A stretch of 64,000 nucleotides of DNA from Marchantia polymorpha subsp. ruderalis (Eukaryota > Streptophyta > Marchantiopsida > Marchantiales > Marchantiaceae). The stretch lies in contig AP031355.1 of NCBI GenBank assembly GCA_037833965.1, positions 23,833,501-23,897,500 of the forward strand. Reading direction: 5' to 3'. Position 1 is the first letter of the stretch. Each line of letters opens with the position of its first letter. A program made the position numbers and the translations under genes. The notes under the pieces were generated by a model, which was not told where the DNA came from, searched no databases, and saw only the letters and a program-made list of their open reading frames with translations. Shown here in pieces: positions 46,301 to 59,700 of the stretch.

Positions 46301-49300
46301 CATCGAGCATCACGAGCCACCAGAACATTTAACACTTGTCGTTCTTTCTCCACGTATCGGTCTAGTATAGAGCACTCCTAGCATGGATTGCAGAGAAATC
46401 ATCAGCACCTAGTTAGAACTGAAACATCATCACCTTACGAGCGGTATATGCGTTAGATGAGGTGATGGTGATCGTCAGGCTGACCTAGTTGTTGTAGTGA
46501 GTAAATCCATGCATGTGGTGGAAGCTGCTAGCTGTTCTAGGGCAGCAACTTTATGCATATTTCAGACCCCAACTCATCACTTTTGCAACGACTCATGAGT
46601 TTCGAGGATTGATTCCTCACTCTCCCCGACACGATTTCAGGACAATGGAGTTTGGACTGAGTAGAGGAGTTCCAAATACCGGTCTGTTATGAGGTCCTTT
46701 GGCCAACTTTGAGAATCAGAAATTACAGAAATTACAGAAATTCTTTAACTTTCTGCTTATGATCAGGAGTATCAAATGCGCAAACAGTAGTCCACTCCTC
46801 TGTGAATACATTTGCAGTGGTAGACCAATAAAACTAGGCCAGTTCAAGTTTTCTCCCACTGTAGAATAGAGCACTAACGCACATTGCCAGCGAAATAGGA
46901 ACAGTCAGCATAACGCAAACATCCGCAACGTGAACGGCACATACTTTTTTCTTGGGCAATTCTTATGCTAAACTAGGCACATTGCCAGCACAAAGCGAAT
47001 AGGATACGTTTCCTTAGTCAATTTGCTATCTTGTCATCATTCTTATCAACAGAAAGATAACGATTTATTGGGGCCATCAAATTTTTCAACATGGCCTTTG
47101 AATACATGATTGCATTTAAAAAATTAAACATTCCAGTAGACAAGTTTGAGTGAAATTTAAAAACACTACTTCGAATCCCAGCGAGGCAAATAACGTATTG
47201 GACTCACATTCTCTCAATAAGAAACAGCCGTATGATTATTTGAGATTTTCAGTTTTGAAAGTACAAGGTTCTCCGCAAGTCATACCACTACTTTCTTACT
47301 CTTTGCTCGGTTCCAAACCTTTTGTCTTGGTAGTTTCGCCTCTTACCTCAAGAAAGGGTAAATAATGCTGCTTTATTCAAACATAAAGATACATTTCCAA
47401 ATACTCTTAAAGCAATGTAACGTCTGAACACTTCCATCACTCCTGAAACTACAAGTTTCGATGTCTAGTTTGACTTTATGTACATCACGCAACTTGGAAC
47501 CTCTACGATTATGGAGGTAGGCCTGTTAGTTGTGACGTCTTTGAAATAAATATAATAAGTGTCTTTGTTCACACAAGCTCAGCTGATTTCTAAACAAAGA
47601 TCACACTTTAGTTGCCAGGATTCAACCCTTTTCTCTATGTACTTAGCAGAATGTAATGTGGAGGCTAGGACCGACCTTTAATATGTTGTTTCATCGGTGA
47701 TGATTAAGCCGAAGAACTGACGTCTATCTGACAGAAGTTAAAGAAGTGCCTCCAAGGCCCCAAGATACATCTTAAGCCTGAGATCCGAACATCTGGCCTC
47801 CCGCCTGGTTTTGAGTGATATCTTCAGCGGCTTCCTTGTTCCATCCGTAGTTTGGTCGAACAAATTAGTCTGGTAGAGCTGTCACTCCCTCCTGGTGACT
47901 TCTTCGTGGAGGTTCGGTTAGTTTTGTCGGCTACATAAAAAGTACTTCCCCGATTCACAAAATTATTTATTTGAAAAGTGAAGCCAATCTATATGAGTCT
48001 AACGATGAACTTTTTACCCCCTTGCAACAAGCCTGAAGACTGGAAACTGTAAAAATAACTCAGTGTGTAAAGTCAGCACCATACACATGTCCTCGTACAT
48101 ATGAATATTCAACTTGCGGGAGCCTCTATTACTTCATTCCGTTCCCATACCACACTGATCCTAGAGAATGTAAGAACCACAAACTTCTTCACCGCACATA
48201 TTTGTTCTGTTCCACTGCGTGTCATGACCTGCAAATATATTAGAATGTGCTTATGCCCGTGATTGTACAGAAGCTGAAAGCCGCTGAACAGTGTTTTGAT
48301 TCTTTTTGGACATTGTCTAGGATCCAAAACACAGAAGTTAGGCTGAGCGTTGGGCACATAAGCTGAGTCATGCACTTACATTCCAAACTCGGAGAGATAT
48401 GCTGGTGGACTCTCGACCCTCTCTCCTACAGTAGGGTGCCACATCTGGTCTAAGACCGACAAAGTTCAGGTTTTGAAAGGTACAAGAATCCTTTTGAGAG
48501 AGGAATCACATTGACTATACACGACTCCACAAGGCTCCACATGCATACCCTGCTCTTTAACGTCACCTGTTGACCACAACCGTTGCTCCCTATTTCGAGT
48601 TCATTTAATTCCCTGGTTTTCCTTTCATACTGTTATTCAGACCAGCGCAATCGAGGTAAGTTAATCATGACACTATCAATCAAGAGCTGGCGACCGAGTC
48701 AATGCCATATGCGTCAGAAATATTTTAGAAGTATGTACTGGGTCATTCATGAGTCAGATCACACTAACCTAGATCTAACGATGCAGCTGCTACTATGTAG
48801 CTTGCGAGGAGTTCATCTCTTTTGGAACAAAACAGAAGCGGTTTAAGCTCTCGGATAAAAAAGACGCCTGTAAAATGGGGAAGATCACAGCAAATGACGT
48901 TGATATGCTTCTCTCTCCACATATGAAACACGAACATTGTGAGAACCATGTGAGAAACAGACGTACAAGCCGTACTTCAAAAGGTCTTGGCAGAGTTATT
49001 AATTTTTCCGACTTTATCTACAAGTGGTCCCACATGTGGTAGTGAACAGACGGCATGTTAAAGACCTAGTGGTCCTACAGTAGCTCGTTTGCATTAAAGT
49101 CAGCTTCCATCTAGGAGTTTTGCATCTTGTACAAAACTTACTTCTCTCGGAACTGGCAGCATAGCAAGTCTTAAGAGAGCTTTTGCAGAAAATAACCACC
49201 ACCGTCCTCTTAACAAAACTTTCTCTAGATGCCTTCAAAAGCATCGAAGAAACAGGTGAGTTTTTTTCTCTCTTAGGCTGCACAATGATACCGTTTGACT

Positions 49301-50199
49301 AGATTCAGAAGCTGCACATGATCAGATCCTCTGAGCGAAGCTCTTTTCATATTTGCGCTAGAAACCCTCGTGGTACTCTCCGATATATTCATCATCTGCG
49401 CAAGAAGGTTGACGCCATTGGCATCTTTAGCCCGCCATTGTCGACATCCTTTTGTCAGTCCGCCCCTCTTTGCACGTGACCGAACATGTCCATAGGCACA
49501 AGATTCGATCCTAGAAACTTCATTACATTTAGCTGAGACTTTGTGTCTGGACTTTGGACTTTTGAGAGCTCCATGTCCATGGTCTACAAAATGAATCGTG
49601 AATTTTTGTCCACTTCGTCCACTTCGGCTCTAGATTCATGCATATTATCAACCAGTCAATAGTGATTAACTCCACTTCACACGTGTGGAAAGTTTTCCTT
49701 ACGTTGTTTAGGCGTCCTTTTTTTCTGGACGTCACATGGAAACGATTGTCTGCTCAGTGCTGATCATCATTATCTTCATCATTTGAACAACTGACTATCT
49801 TTTCAAATTGCGGGCTGATTCAGTTCCGTCATCTGGATAAGTTTCACCCAGTATGAGAATGCATTGTACAAAACCAACTACTACAATGAGCTCATGAAAT
49901 TGGGCTACTTCCATGTCAGAACTACTTCATACCTCTAGATCTACACATCACAACTTTCGCACAAGGGGAAACAACTCACATCTTCAGCCTTGTAAGTACG
50001 TCATCAAAGAAACATATAGGGGGGACACAAGTGAAAGAGCTAAAAGGATGGGAATTCCCTATCAAGCCTACATGGGCTGTGGGCATGTTCAAATTAGATC
50101 TACAATGTCTCAAGTATGCATGTGAAATTATCTACAATCAATACAGCATAATATAAAGTGATTGCCCTACAAATAATGCCATTAGCTATTGCTCGATGC
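43301..50199. other. intergenic, no gene identified
   Basis: About 7 kb of intermediate composition with scattered short frames on both strands. None has domain motifs or splice-consistent continuation. A C-rich tract at 44106-44155 gives a G-quadruplex-type motif on the minus strand. The region may hold non-coding transcripts or fast-evolving exons I cannot recognise. Confidence 0.4.
44106..44155 (-). other. G-rich quadruplex-type tract
   Basis: The minus strand carries six or more G runs of three to seven bases separated by one to four bases. No gene is recognised beside it. Confidence 0.5.
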
Positions 50200-50455
50200 A
50201 GAGCAATTAGTAATAAATTGAGCAGCAAGTTACGGAAATGGCTGAGGATGGCTTTCCAAAGTTCTGGATGGAAACTTCTGGCTCTTCAATTCCGTAAAGT
50301 GGATCGTCTTACTGTTGAAGTTGATTTATCCAGAGCTATTAATCAAGAACCGAGGAATAAGTTAAGAAATTGGATGAAGATGGGATCCAAAGCTCTAGAT
50401 GGAAACTCATAGCTCTGCAATTCCGTGTAATCGGCCCTCTTAGTGTTAAAGTTGA
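50200..50455. repeat. diverged tandem pair, about 132-bp unit
   Basis: Units begin at 50200 (AGAGCAATTA) and 50332 (AGAGCTATTA). Both run through AAGTTA, a GGATGGAAACT or AGATGGAAACT block, CAATTCCGT and GTTGAAGTTGA or GTTAAAGTTGA. Differences are frequent and include small length changes, so the duplication is old. Confidence 0.75.
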
Positions 50456-52000
50456 AACAGAATAGTAGTTTAAGAAGTACCAACTAACGTGTGTGACATG
50501 ACAGATAGCAAGAGAATATTGGTCGGATGCAGCAACGCTTTTGGAAACAGCTTACAGAATCATTTGGCAGTAAAACCTACCAGAAACTGGTCAGAGTTTG
50601 TCATCTGGTGGATGCTTGAGTGCTAATGGCAGGTAGTTAGTCTGTAAATTAGAAGCTTTTTGAGCTGCTGTTGTGAGTTTTGAACCTTGTAACAATCCAG
50701 ACTCTTCCAACAGCTGAGGACAAAGCAGCGGAAGAATCTACAATCAACTCTCCAGCTGCATCCCTTGCTTTGTGTAAAGACGATTCGCCAGAAACCTCAT
50801 GCTTGTACATTATCAACAATCTAGCAACGTTCTTTTATTCTTAAAAATGCGAGTGACGACTACTAGTCAACCTTTGCTGTTCTTTACGCAGCGCAGCTTA
50901 ATGTTTGAGGTCCATATGGCACATTCATATCCATCAAACTTGAAGTCCTCCTCTGGACGCAAAGCCAGCATCCAAAGCACTGTCAGCAACCGTGTTTGCC
51001 TACTGGTATGCAAGAATTACAGATAAGATCTCTACAACAGAAAAAGAGAGGAGCCACCGAGTTTTGGACGACACCTCTGCTTCGGGAGTGCAACACAAAT
51101 TTTTGAAGTGTTGGTGCGCATTAACTGCTTCATGAAGGGAGCCCAAATAACACACGGAAGAGATAGTACCCATGATGAAAGGGATGAAATAAACTCGTTC
51201 TCGTACGACAGGAAGGAATTCAACAGTTACGACAAGATTTGTTCCTGAGGCCATTACATGCCGACAGATTTCACTTGGACAGAAAAGTGTAACATGACAG
51301 TGTACAGTGGGAATATCGGCTTAGTATTCAATTTTATGTGCCAACTTGTAACGATCTAGCCACCAACTTGGATATTTCCGATATTAGTCTCTATCTGGAA
51401 CGCACTAACAAGAAGGAAGGTTGACTGCCGGACAACAAGCTTACACAACCATGCTCTTATCGATACCGGGCTCCACGTTCAACATTCGAGGCTGAATCAG
51501 AGGAGTCCGAAGTGTGCGAACACGACGTACCACGAAACGCTCCGCGTCGCCTGCTTACCGAGCCCAAGTGGATCCAAACGACCGATGATCGACAAGACAA
51601 CACACGGTGACACAACTCGGTCGAGTTCCGCCACTCCAGAGAGAGAGAGCCCCGATTCTGTTTCTGGTGCCGACATTGCTCGTACTTCTCGCACATCCGA
51701 GTCCTTCGGAGGTCCATTACTATGAGCGCGAGCGTCTCTCTCTGCGCATCGTGCCAGCTCTCCGCCTTTGCAACTTCCAACAGTGAAGCCGGTGGCGCGT
51801 GTGCTCCCGCGGAAGCCAGCTGACACTTCAAATACGCACCCGACCGCATCCCGCGCCTTCTCATTTACCGGTACCAGAATTTGAATTTGGAAGTCCCTGC
51901 CTGGATTGGGACCGGCAACAAGTTCAATTTTCCAAACCATTATCGGGGTGCCCAAAATATTGTATACAATTATTTAAATATTTATGTATTTGAGTGGAGT
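50456..52000. other. no gene identified; GC-rich patch at 51.45-51.9 kb
   Basis: The patch at about 51450-51900 is GC-richer, and its minus strand holds two overlapping open frames of 135 and 152 codons with no known domain. By analogy with the other islands it may be a promoter or leader, probably reading leftward. No downstream gene is recognised. Confidence 0.3.
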
Positions 52001-54120
52001 CGCACAAGAGAGTGAAAGTACATTCCGTAAGATTCTTTGTTATCATCGGTGCATAAATGTCTTGCCTCTCCCATCCTCTCCCATTCATAATGTCAATTGA
52101 AATACAATATCACACGAAACTTTCGTTATTTTAGCTCAAATAATTTTGGTCTGTATTATGCTCCCACATCCATCAGGTTCTTGACTTTCACAAGGTCCAC
52201 CTTTCGCGCTTTCTGTTGTTCTCTAATTTTAGTCCTCCTTTATTTAGTTATCCATAATAGATGGAGCCAAACAAGAAGACAAACCCTGTCCGATTGATTG
52301 TCTTCTTCATCCCTGCAAAATACTCTAAACTCTTTGATTTAAAATTCACTTGGCTTAATGAAGTAAATCATCATTTCATTAAAATTGTTATTCTTCATCA
52401 TTTTTTACTGATTTTTTTTTTTAAAATTAGGGAAGTCAATACATTGACATCCAACTTGCTACAGGATACAATTTCATCTTATTGGACTAGAAAATTTGTA
52501 CTGAATATTTATCTAGATATTGATTCTAAATTTTAAGACGATATATGTCAACAATTTTTGAAACTAAAAATTTAAATATTTCATCAGAAATATGTATGAA
52601 GTTTTTTATATAATAGATTTCTCATATTTAGGGTAAATTATGCTGTTCTGCAGACTTTTCATAAACAGTGCACCAACAGTTTTGTTACTTTTACATGTGA
52701 TCTTACTCTATCTTGTTTTAGTTAAGATTTGTAGTATACGAGTTTCACTGAGAAAAGTGACAAACAATAAGAAAAAGTAGTAACACACATCAAACACAAG
52801 AGACTCAAGCCATGAACGTGGTTCACCCAAGGGCTACGTTCACGGTAACGCAAACACACAAATTTATAATGAGCATACGGGGATACAGAGTGAACACGGG
52901 GGTTTAAATACCCCATGTCCGCACGGTTGGCTAACTAAAAATAGAATACTACAAATTGTAATTTTCTATTTAAGAGTTCGAAACATAAACATAAGGAGTT
53001 CCAAATAAAAAATTAAACATAAAATCAAATAGAAATCAATCAACAACGTAAAGAGTATTACAGCATCAACTATTCCATTACAAATTTACAAATTTACAAA
53101 TTTACTAACTAAAAATTGAAGATTACAGCATTTTCATATTAATAAATTATAAAAAATGGCGAAAAATCTATATATGCATGTTAAGTGGATTAATCTCAAA
53201 AGTATCCTTATGTTCTTATATGATTTTTATTTGATTCAATGACATATGTTGCACGTGTATAATTTCTTATTGGCAACTGACAATCATTGATGTGGTAATT
53301 AACATAGATGATTTGAATATTACATAATATGGACGGCAGTCATGCAAATTGTAGTGAACTGTTATGGTCCTTGTTTTCTTGACTCAAATCATGAATGATA
53401 ATTACAATGTACAACTAAACAACTATCTAATGTTAGATTTTTTTCAATTGAAATGAAAGATATAATAAATTTATGTACCACATATTACCATATGATATAT
53501 TGATATATACTATCATAATAGATTTTGAAATTGAACATCAAAAGTGAATAATATTTTTTTTTATCCTTGTTGGTGATGAGGTAAGTTTCATCATCTAGCT
53601 TTTTCATAGTAAAAAAAAATAAAATGTAATAAAAAATTTCATGTATTTTGTACATGAAATTGTATGTATGGTGAAGTTTAAGATAAGAATGTATTTTTTA
53701 ATTCTATATGAATGCATATTGAGTCAAAACTATTCGTAAAATAATTTTTCAATAGACACACCTTCATTTTGTCTTTGGAATAAAAACATTTTTTTGTTTA
53801 TATTCACCAATACTAGATTCAAAGTATGATATAGAACTAAAAATATATGTTCGAGTTATAAATGTTGAGGTTTTCAATGTGTTAGTTTTTTCCTGTTGGC
53901 AGTTAAGGCGTCTCTCTCTCTCTCATCTATATCTAGTGTGTTGATTGTATTGAAACCCCTAGATTATAAAGTCAGAATTCCTGTCCTCCCCCCTTGAGCT
54001 CATTGGCAAGATATCGTGATATAACAAAGTTCCCGCGGATGTAAATGGCAAAGCTTTAGAAGGCGGTTTTGCAGTCAACACCTTCGGATGGCAATGGGAG
54101 GATCCTTCCCGTGCAACTTC
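52001..54120. other. AT-rich DNA around a solo LTR
   Basis: Apart from the solo LTR at 52730-52953, nothing readable is seen. A CT run lies at about 53912-53923. Composition returns to intermediate from about 53940. Confidence 0.5.
52730..52953 (-). mobile_element. copia-type solo LTR fossil, 224 bp
   Basis: The plus strand starts TGTAGTATAC and ends GAATACTACA, a terminal inverted repeat of the TG...CA type. On the minus strand there is a TATTTAAA promoter-type motif and a pair of complementary arms (GAACGTAGCCC and GGGTGAACCACGTTC), a layout common in plant copia LTRs. No primer site or polypurine tract adjoins either end, so it is best read as a solo LTR left by recombination. A clean target-site duplication is not evident. 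Confidence 0.6.
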
Positions 54121-55000
54121 CGGTGAGTACAGTAAATGCACATCAGATCACGTCGTACCGAGGTTAACTTAATAAACTCTAAAAGGGCAAGAGCCAGTCA
54201 CAAATGTTAACAACCACTTTTGTACTGATGTCAAGTGGATCATTGTGTTGGGGAGAAAATTGTACAATGTTCATCTTCCGGCAGGTCAAATGAATCTATA
54301 TGTAGCATGTAATAAAAACCATGGGTTTCTCACAAGGATCATGAGAAGTTGAAACAAAGATTTCAAAAATTTGCAATATTTTGGAGAAATTTGCTTGATA
54401 GGACCCAATAAATTACACTTTACCCCTACAACGGGTCACCTTCAATTTATGTTCTTATATTTGATTCGTTTCCAATTCAATGAAATTTTTTTATTTCTTC
54501 CCGAATTTAAGTTAATCAGATTTTCCATGGCTCCCAATCTACATCATGAAAGAGCCCAATTTCTTGAGTCCCGTAATGATTTTAGAGTTATAATGTATCG
54601 GCATAATCTACTTACTCCTTACTTTTTATTCTAAATCTCTTGGTGTAAATCATGTTAGTTGCGTATTTTGGTCCGTGAAGAGCATTTCACTTCTCGACAA
54701 AGAGTCTAAGTGTTTTTCCTAGTCTGGTTTGAAAGCAATTACAAGAACTCCCAGTAGAACATCGGTAAACTGAATTGCCCGTCGGAAGTGTCCCATTGGG
54801 TAAATTGGAACTTCTTGGGTCCCATCAAGCAGTCAACGTTCTGATTCGGTACGATCAAGCAAATTTCTCCAAGCAAATTTCTCCAATATTCTGTCCCTCT
54901 TGATACTTTCCTTTGCCTACAACATGTAATTTTATTATTTGGTATTTTTGAATATGATCCTACATTAATTTGGCGTCTACATGTAATCTCAATGAGACTT
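54121..55000. other. intergenic, no gene seen
   Basis: An 87-codon frame at 54371-54634 on the + strand is Phe/Leu-rich and unrecognised. No other signal is seen. Confidence 0.4.
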
Positions 55001-55005
55001 CACTG

Positions 55006-56010
55006 CAGTAGAGCCACAAAACCGTCAGGTTTTAGTGGATCGAACGGGACATTATCAATCCGGACTTTCAGTTCGGAGGACAGTCCGAGGACCTCAATCT
55101 GGTGTGTAATCTGAGTACAACATTGAATTTCAGGCTCCCGCTTGTTCGGCATATTTACAGGCCATCTTAGAGACCCAATTTCCTTGCACCCTGGGAAGTT
55201 TCCTTAGTTCTTCAATCTAATCGCTTGTGTGCCTAAGATCTGTCAATCATTGAGTATTGGTGCCATATTGTGATCCTTGCTTGCCCAAATAGCTGCTTGC
55301 TAAATAATTCAGTGTCATGGAAATCAGATAAGATCCCAAATTCCTTGTATGTAGACCATTGGGATGCTATTGCCAGAAGAATGAACAGATAATATTATCA
55401 TCCTCCCTATTATTTTTTTGCATGTATGGATTGATGCAATTCCGGATCTTTATAGTTAGGATTGACATCTAGTGTAATTACTATACCTTCAGGACTGTGA
55501 TGTTCAGTGGCTACGACTCATTATAATGGTATGTCCCATTCAACATCACATTTCTATCTAATAAGATACTAACTGCATTAAATCTCAATACCAGCTATAA
55601 AGACTCAGAATTGCACTAGTCCGCACATACATTGGCACTGTCTTCAACCTCAATGCAAAAGCTGCCCCTGAACGGGCGCTCTCTAAGTAACCCTGAATGG
55701 CAGTTCCTTTGTTCAGGGAACCACTGCATATGTCTATAAACCCATCAATCTGGACGTCGATGAGCTCTTTGCTGCCCACAACCGAACTCTAGACGAAGTG
55801 TATGACAGCGTCTACATCCACACCTTTGGCCAGCCGACCGTCCTCATCTGTGAACTTCACTGCGACCAGCGAAAGATTTTGGTCCGGCCTCACACTCAGA
55901 TACTGCGTGATTGCCTTCAGCTGACCCGAGAAGTCCGCGCCCGGGAAATGAAAACTGTCCCGTCAAAGTGCTCCACCTGCAGGCCCAGCTCAAGAAGTAA
56001 TAGGGTATAT
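55006..56010 (-). pseudogene. decayed coding-like fragments, unrecognised family
   Basis: Two minus-strand stretches, about 56000-55600 and 55107-55006, read as compact protein-like sequence with alternating hydrophobic and charged residues, as in beta-rich domains. The first has at least two interruptions of its frame. The second, with KVRIDNVPFDPLKPDGF, follows an acceptor-like CACACCAG. Each is preceded, on its own strand, by one copy of the 240-bp direct repeat, so they look like two diverged copies of one duplicated unit. I do not recognise the family and make no claim on function. Confidence 0.4.
55151..55386. repeat. direct repeat copy A, about 236 bp
   Basis: It shares long identical blocks with copy B at 56032-56271, including TTTCCTTGCACC, CATATTGTGATCCTTGC, GCTGCTTGCTAAAT and GCCAGAAGAATGAAC. 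The offset is about 883 bases. By eye nearly nine in ten positions agree. Confidence 0.9.
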
Positions 56011-56031
56011 GACAGTATTCTAACATTCTGC

Positions 56032-56271
56032 ATCTTTACACACCATCTTAGAGATCCCATTTCCTTGCACCGTGGAAAGTTTCCTTAGTTCTTCAGTCTA
56101 ATCGCTTGTGCGCGTCAGATCTGTCAGTCACTGAGTATTCGTGCCATATTGTGATCCTTGCCTGCCCTGACAACTAGCTGCTTGCTAAATATCTCCGTGT
56201 CATGGAAATTAGATAAGATCCTAAACGCCCTGTATGTAGACCACTGGGATGATATTGCCAGAAGAATGAAC
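56032..56271. repeat. direct repeat copy B, about 240 bp
   Basis: Partner of copy A. Both copies stop matching right after GAAGAATGAAC. The ends are not clearly TG...CA, so these are more likely a segmental duplication than LTRs. Confidence 0.9.
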
Positions 56272-56741
56272 TCTTTTATGTTGACGCTTGCCAGCTGATA
56301 ATTTCTGTGATCGAATTCCGAAGGTCTATAATAGGTTGGGTGTGTACCCCCGGCACTACTAAAAGATCTCATCTATGTCGGGCAGAATATCCGTGAATTC
56401 GAGCAACGTCATAATAACTTCAAAACTCTAGGAAAAACGTCCAAGACTGATTGATGAAAGACGAGTAATTGAATAATGGAGTTGGATAATCTCCCTGTTC
56501 CGTGTATACTGTACATGAGTGAATCTATGGTGATTCTGACATGGTCAAAGCAATTTTTATTTCAACTACGTATGTAAGTCTGGAAGACCGATTCCTTATC
56601 TCGATACACAATGCAGAAAGTGCACAGATGTGACAGCAATATCTACATTATCTAGAGTTAGGTTGTCATCGAGACTTTTACCGGTTTCAATTTATATCGG
56701 CCTCGAGTGCTGATAAATGTCTATACACATAGTCTTACAGG
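56272..56741. other. 3' flank of aldo-keto reductase
   Basis: No gene is seen. It presumably holds the 3' untranslated region of the minus-strand reductase; no clear AATAAA was found. Confidence 0.4.
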
Positions 56742-59700
56742 TCAAGCTTTCCATTCTGACAGAGGGATGGTTTGAACATAGCGCCAGGTCATTTCCATGG
56801 CACCTGCCCCATACCTGTCCCCTGCAACCTCTTCAACTGGAACAGCAGCTTCGATTTCTGCCAACTCCTCTTTGCTAAATTTTATCGAAAGAGCACCGAC
56901 ATTCTCCTCCAGATTCTTCGCTTTCGTCGTGCCGGGAATTGGCACAACATCGGCACCTTGATGGTGCACCCAGGCCAGGGCTACCTGCCCTGAAGTCCTG
57001 CCATGCTTCTTGCCGATCTCGACAAGGCGTTCATAGAATACCTGATTTTTTTCAAGGTTTGCTGGCAGTAACCTCGGCACAACAGTCTGAAACACACGAC
57101 GAATTTCGTCAACTATGTCAATCACTAAGACAATGCGACACAACAGTATTCGTGTGTTTGAGTCAGACTAATAACATTTATTTGGGTTTTTTGGGTTGTT
57201 CAGAAACACGGTGCCAATTTATATACGTAAAATGTCCAAAGGTCCACTTCCCCACGGAGTACAAGAGTTCAATTCAAGAAAAAACTGGACAGATTAAAAG
57301 TTGTAAGCCTCGAACAAGAGTGGACAAGAAGCAGCTTTCCCCCCTCAATTCCCTTTCAGAAACAACCTCAGATGCATATGAACTTGACGACCAGATTTTG
57401 CAGAGCACATTCATAAACAATGGAGGCATATAATATACACAGCAGCTTGCAATTCCTCGAAAGATTGTTTTAATGCCTCACAGGAGCAGCCCACGTTGTC
57501 TTCAGGCAACAAGAAAAGATAGCATTGAAAACAGTCAGCACTGACAAGCCCAAATTCTTGAAAGGTTAGCATCAGATCTCCTCACAGTCAATTCACATTT
57601 GGTGCAACTAAAAATCTGAATTAAAAAAGTTGAGTCTTTGACAAAAAGCACACTCAACAAGGTGAAGATCTAGATACGATAATAAGCACTGAAGGAAAAA
57701 CTTTGAGTAAAGTAATTTATGTAGAAAAATTCTGCTTTTGAAGATCCAAAGCGTATTAAAGCCAGGAGACATTCGCTCATACTGTATAAACATATTCTTG
57801 AGAAAGGAAATTGTAACGAACCTTTCGGAAGTCATTGTCCTCCAATTTATCGACTTGCACTCCAGAGAAAAAACCTCGTCCAAGCGGACTGTAAGGGACA
57901 ATTCCGATTCCCAACTCCCTGCATTTCTTTTACGTCAGTTCGAATAATGCATCCCTTAAGATACCTCTGCAGATGTCTCCGCAGGTACCGTCGAGCTCAA
58001 AGAACGAAGAAATTTTCAGCCTGGATTGGAACATCGTTTCTGAATGATGGGTGCATGCATTACCTGCAAGTTGGGATCACATCTTCTTCCACATCACGAG
58101 ACCAGAGGGAATATTCCAGCTGAATAGCGGTAATTGGATGCACTGCATGAGCTCTACGAATGTCTGAAGCAGATGCCTCCGACATTCCCAGATACTTCAC
58201 TTTACCCTCTTCGACAAACTTCTTCATTTCCCCAATCTGAACATTTCTTCTGTTGTTTATTAGAAATAACAACAGAAGAAGGATTGAAGAGGCCAATATC
58301 CAGTAAATGAACTCAGTGAAAACGAGGTCACTCATGAACTGCCATCAAGATGAAAGTGCTCTTTTGACAAACAAAGCGAGGAATATAGAGAGAGACCTAA
58401 ACTCACACTGATTTCAATAGGTACACTTTTATCCACACGATGCATGTAGTAAAGATCAATGTAGTCAACATCGAGCCGTTTCAAACTTCCTTCAAGACAT
58501 TCACGAATGTACGGTGGATCATTTCTGACTGTCCTGACTCCAGTTACGGGGTCTGCATAGAAAGCAAATTTTGTGGCAATCTGAACTTTGTCCCTGATAC
58601 CTTTAAAGGCCTGCGCACAACAGGTTACTCCTCTTTAAACCATCTCCGTCTCCTTCGTTTACATCAAGGTACACAAAAGCTCCCGAGAACTGAAACGCAT
58701 GAATCAAAACATATCCAGTTGCAGCATAAAACAGACACACTGAGAGAACGAATGTAAAAGAATACACAAACGGTAACGTTCACCGATCATGCAGTTCTCC
58801 TGCTTAGCCACCACAGACGCGATTCTACTGCAACAAAAGAATCCCTTCAACTTATTCATCATCTCTCCGAAGTACTTCGATTCTAATCTTCTTCTGGAAC
58901 CAAGGAGCAGGTACTGGGAAAAACCGGGGCTTCATTCAGAGTTTGTCTCTGCTATATCACTTTTCTTGGCAACCTTATTAAGGAGATACACCCCATGCCT
59001 GAGATCTGAGCTTTACTCATAAGGGTTTCTGCTTCTTTTCATGTTTTCTTTCCATCCGTAGTGTTATTGACACGCGAAACGTATTCGGCTTGTCGTACAA
59101 CACGAAAGGTCAACTTCGAAAAAACTCCCATACCACTGCTTTACCTCCACCTGATCAGCGTATATCTCTTGCCCAGAATTCAAACTCTCGTGAAAAACCG
59201 GTGACAGGATAATTTATCTGAGGGCTCTTTTCGTGCCAACGATTACAACGCAAAAGGGGACTCGAAAGGAAACTTCGAGCCAGATAAGTCCGACGAGTGG
59301 TGTGTCAGTGACGTCTTACTCATTGACAAGGTGATAACGAAGCAGTGGGCACGCAGCTGAGACTTTCGACAAACAAGAGAATTCGCATCATACAATGCAA
59401 CTAACAACTATCAGGGATTCGCATACTAATCAAAATCTCTCGAATGGGCAGCTCTGGCATCTACTCTCGGCACAAAAATGACAGTCTCCTGGAGAGTCAC
59501 CTGCAGGGAATTGTCAGAGTCTAGAACAACTATCCTGCGTTCGAGAAATTCACTGCCACTCTTGAACGCCAGCAGACGCAGCAATCCAGTCTCACCTTGC
59601 CAAGAAGGACTTCATTTGTATGAGGCCCATAAGCATCAGACGTATCGAAGAACGTGACGCCAATGTCCACGGCGTGACGGATGAGTTCGATCATCTCAGG

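Noticed and set aside
47615-47635. Minus-strand GGGTTGAATCC resembling a tRNA T-arm
   Set aside because: No cloverleaf can be built around it.
51457-51955. Two overlapping minus-strand frames of 135 and 152 codons
   Set aside because: Neither has a recognisable domain, and they overlap in different frames of a GC-rich patch. I kept the patch only as a possible promoter.
55151-56271. The 240-bp direct repeats as LTRs of a small element
   Set aside because: They lack clear TG...CA ends, a primer site, a polypurine tract and a target duplication. A segmental duplication fits better.
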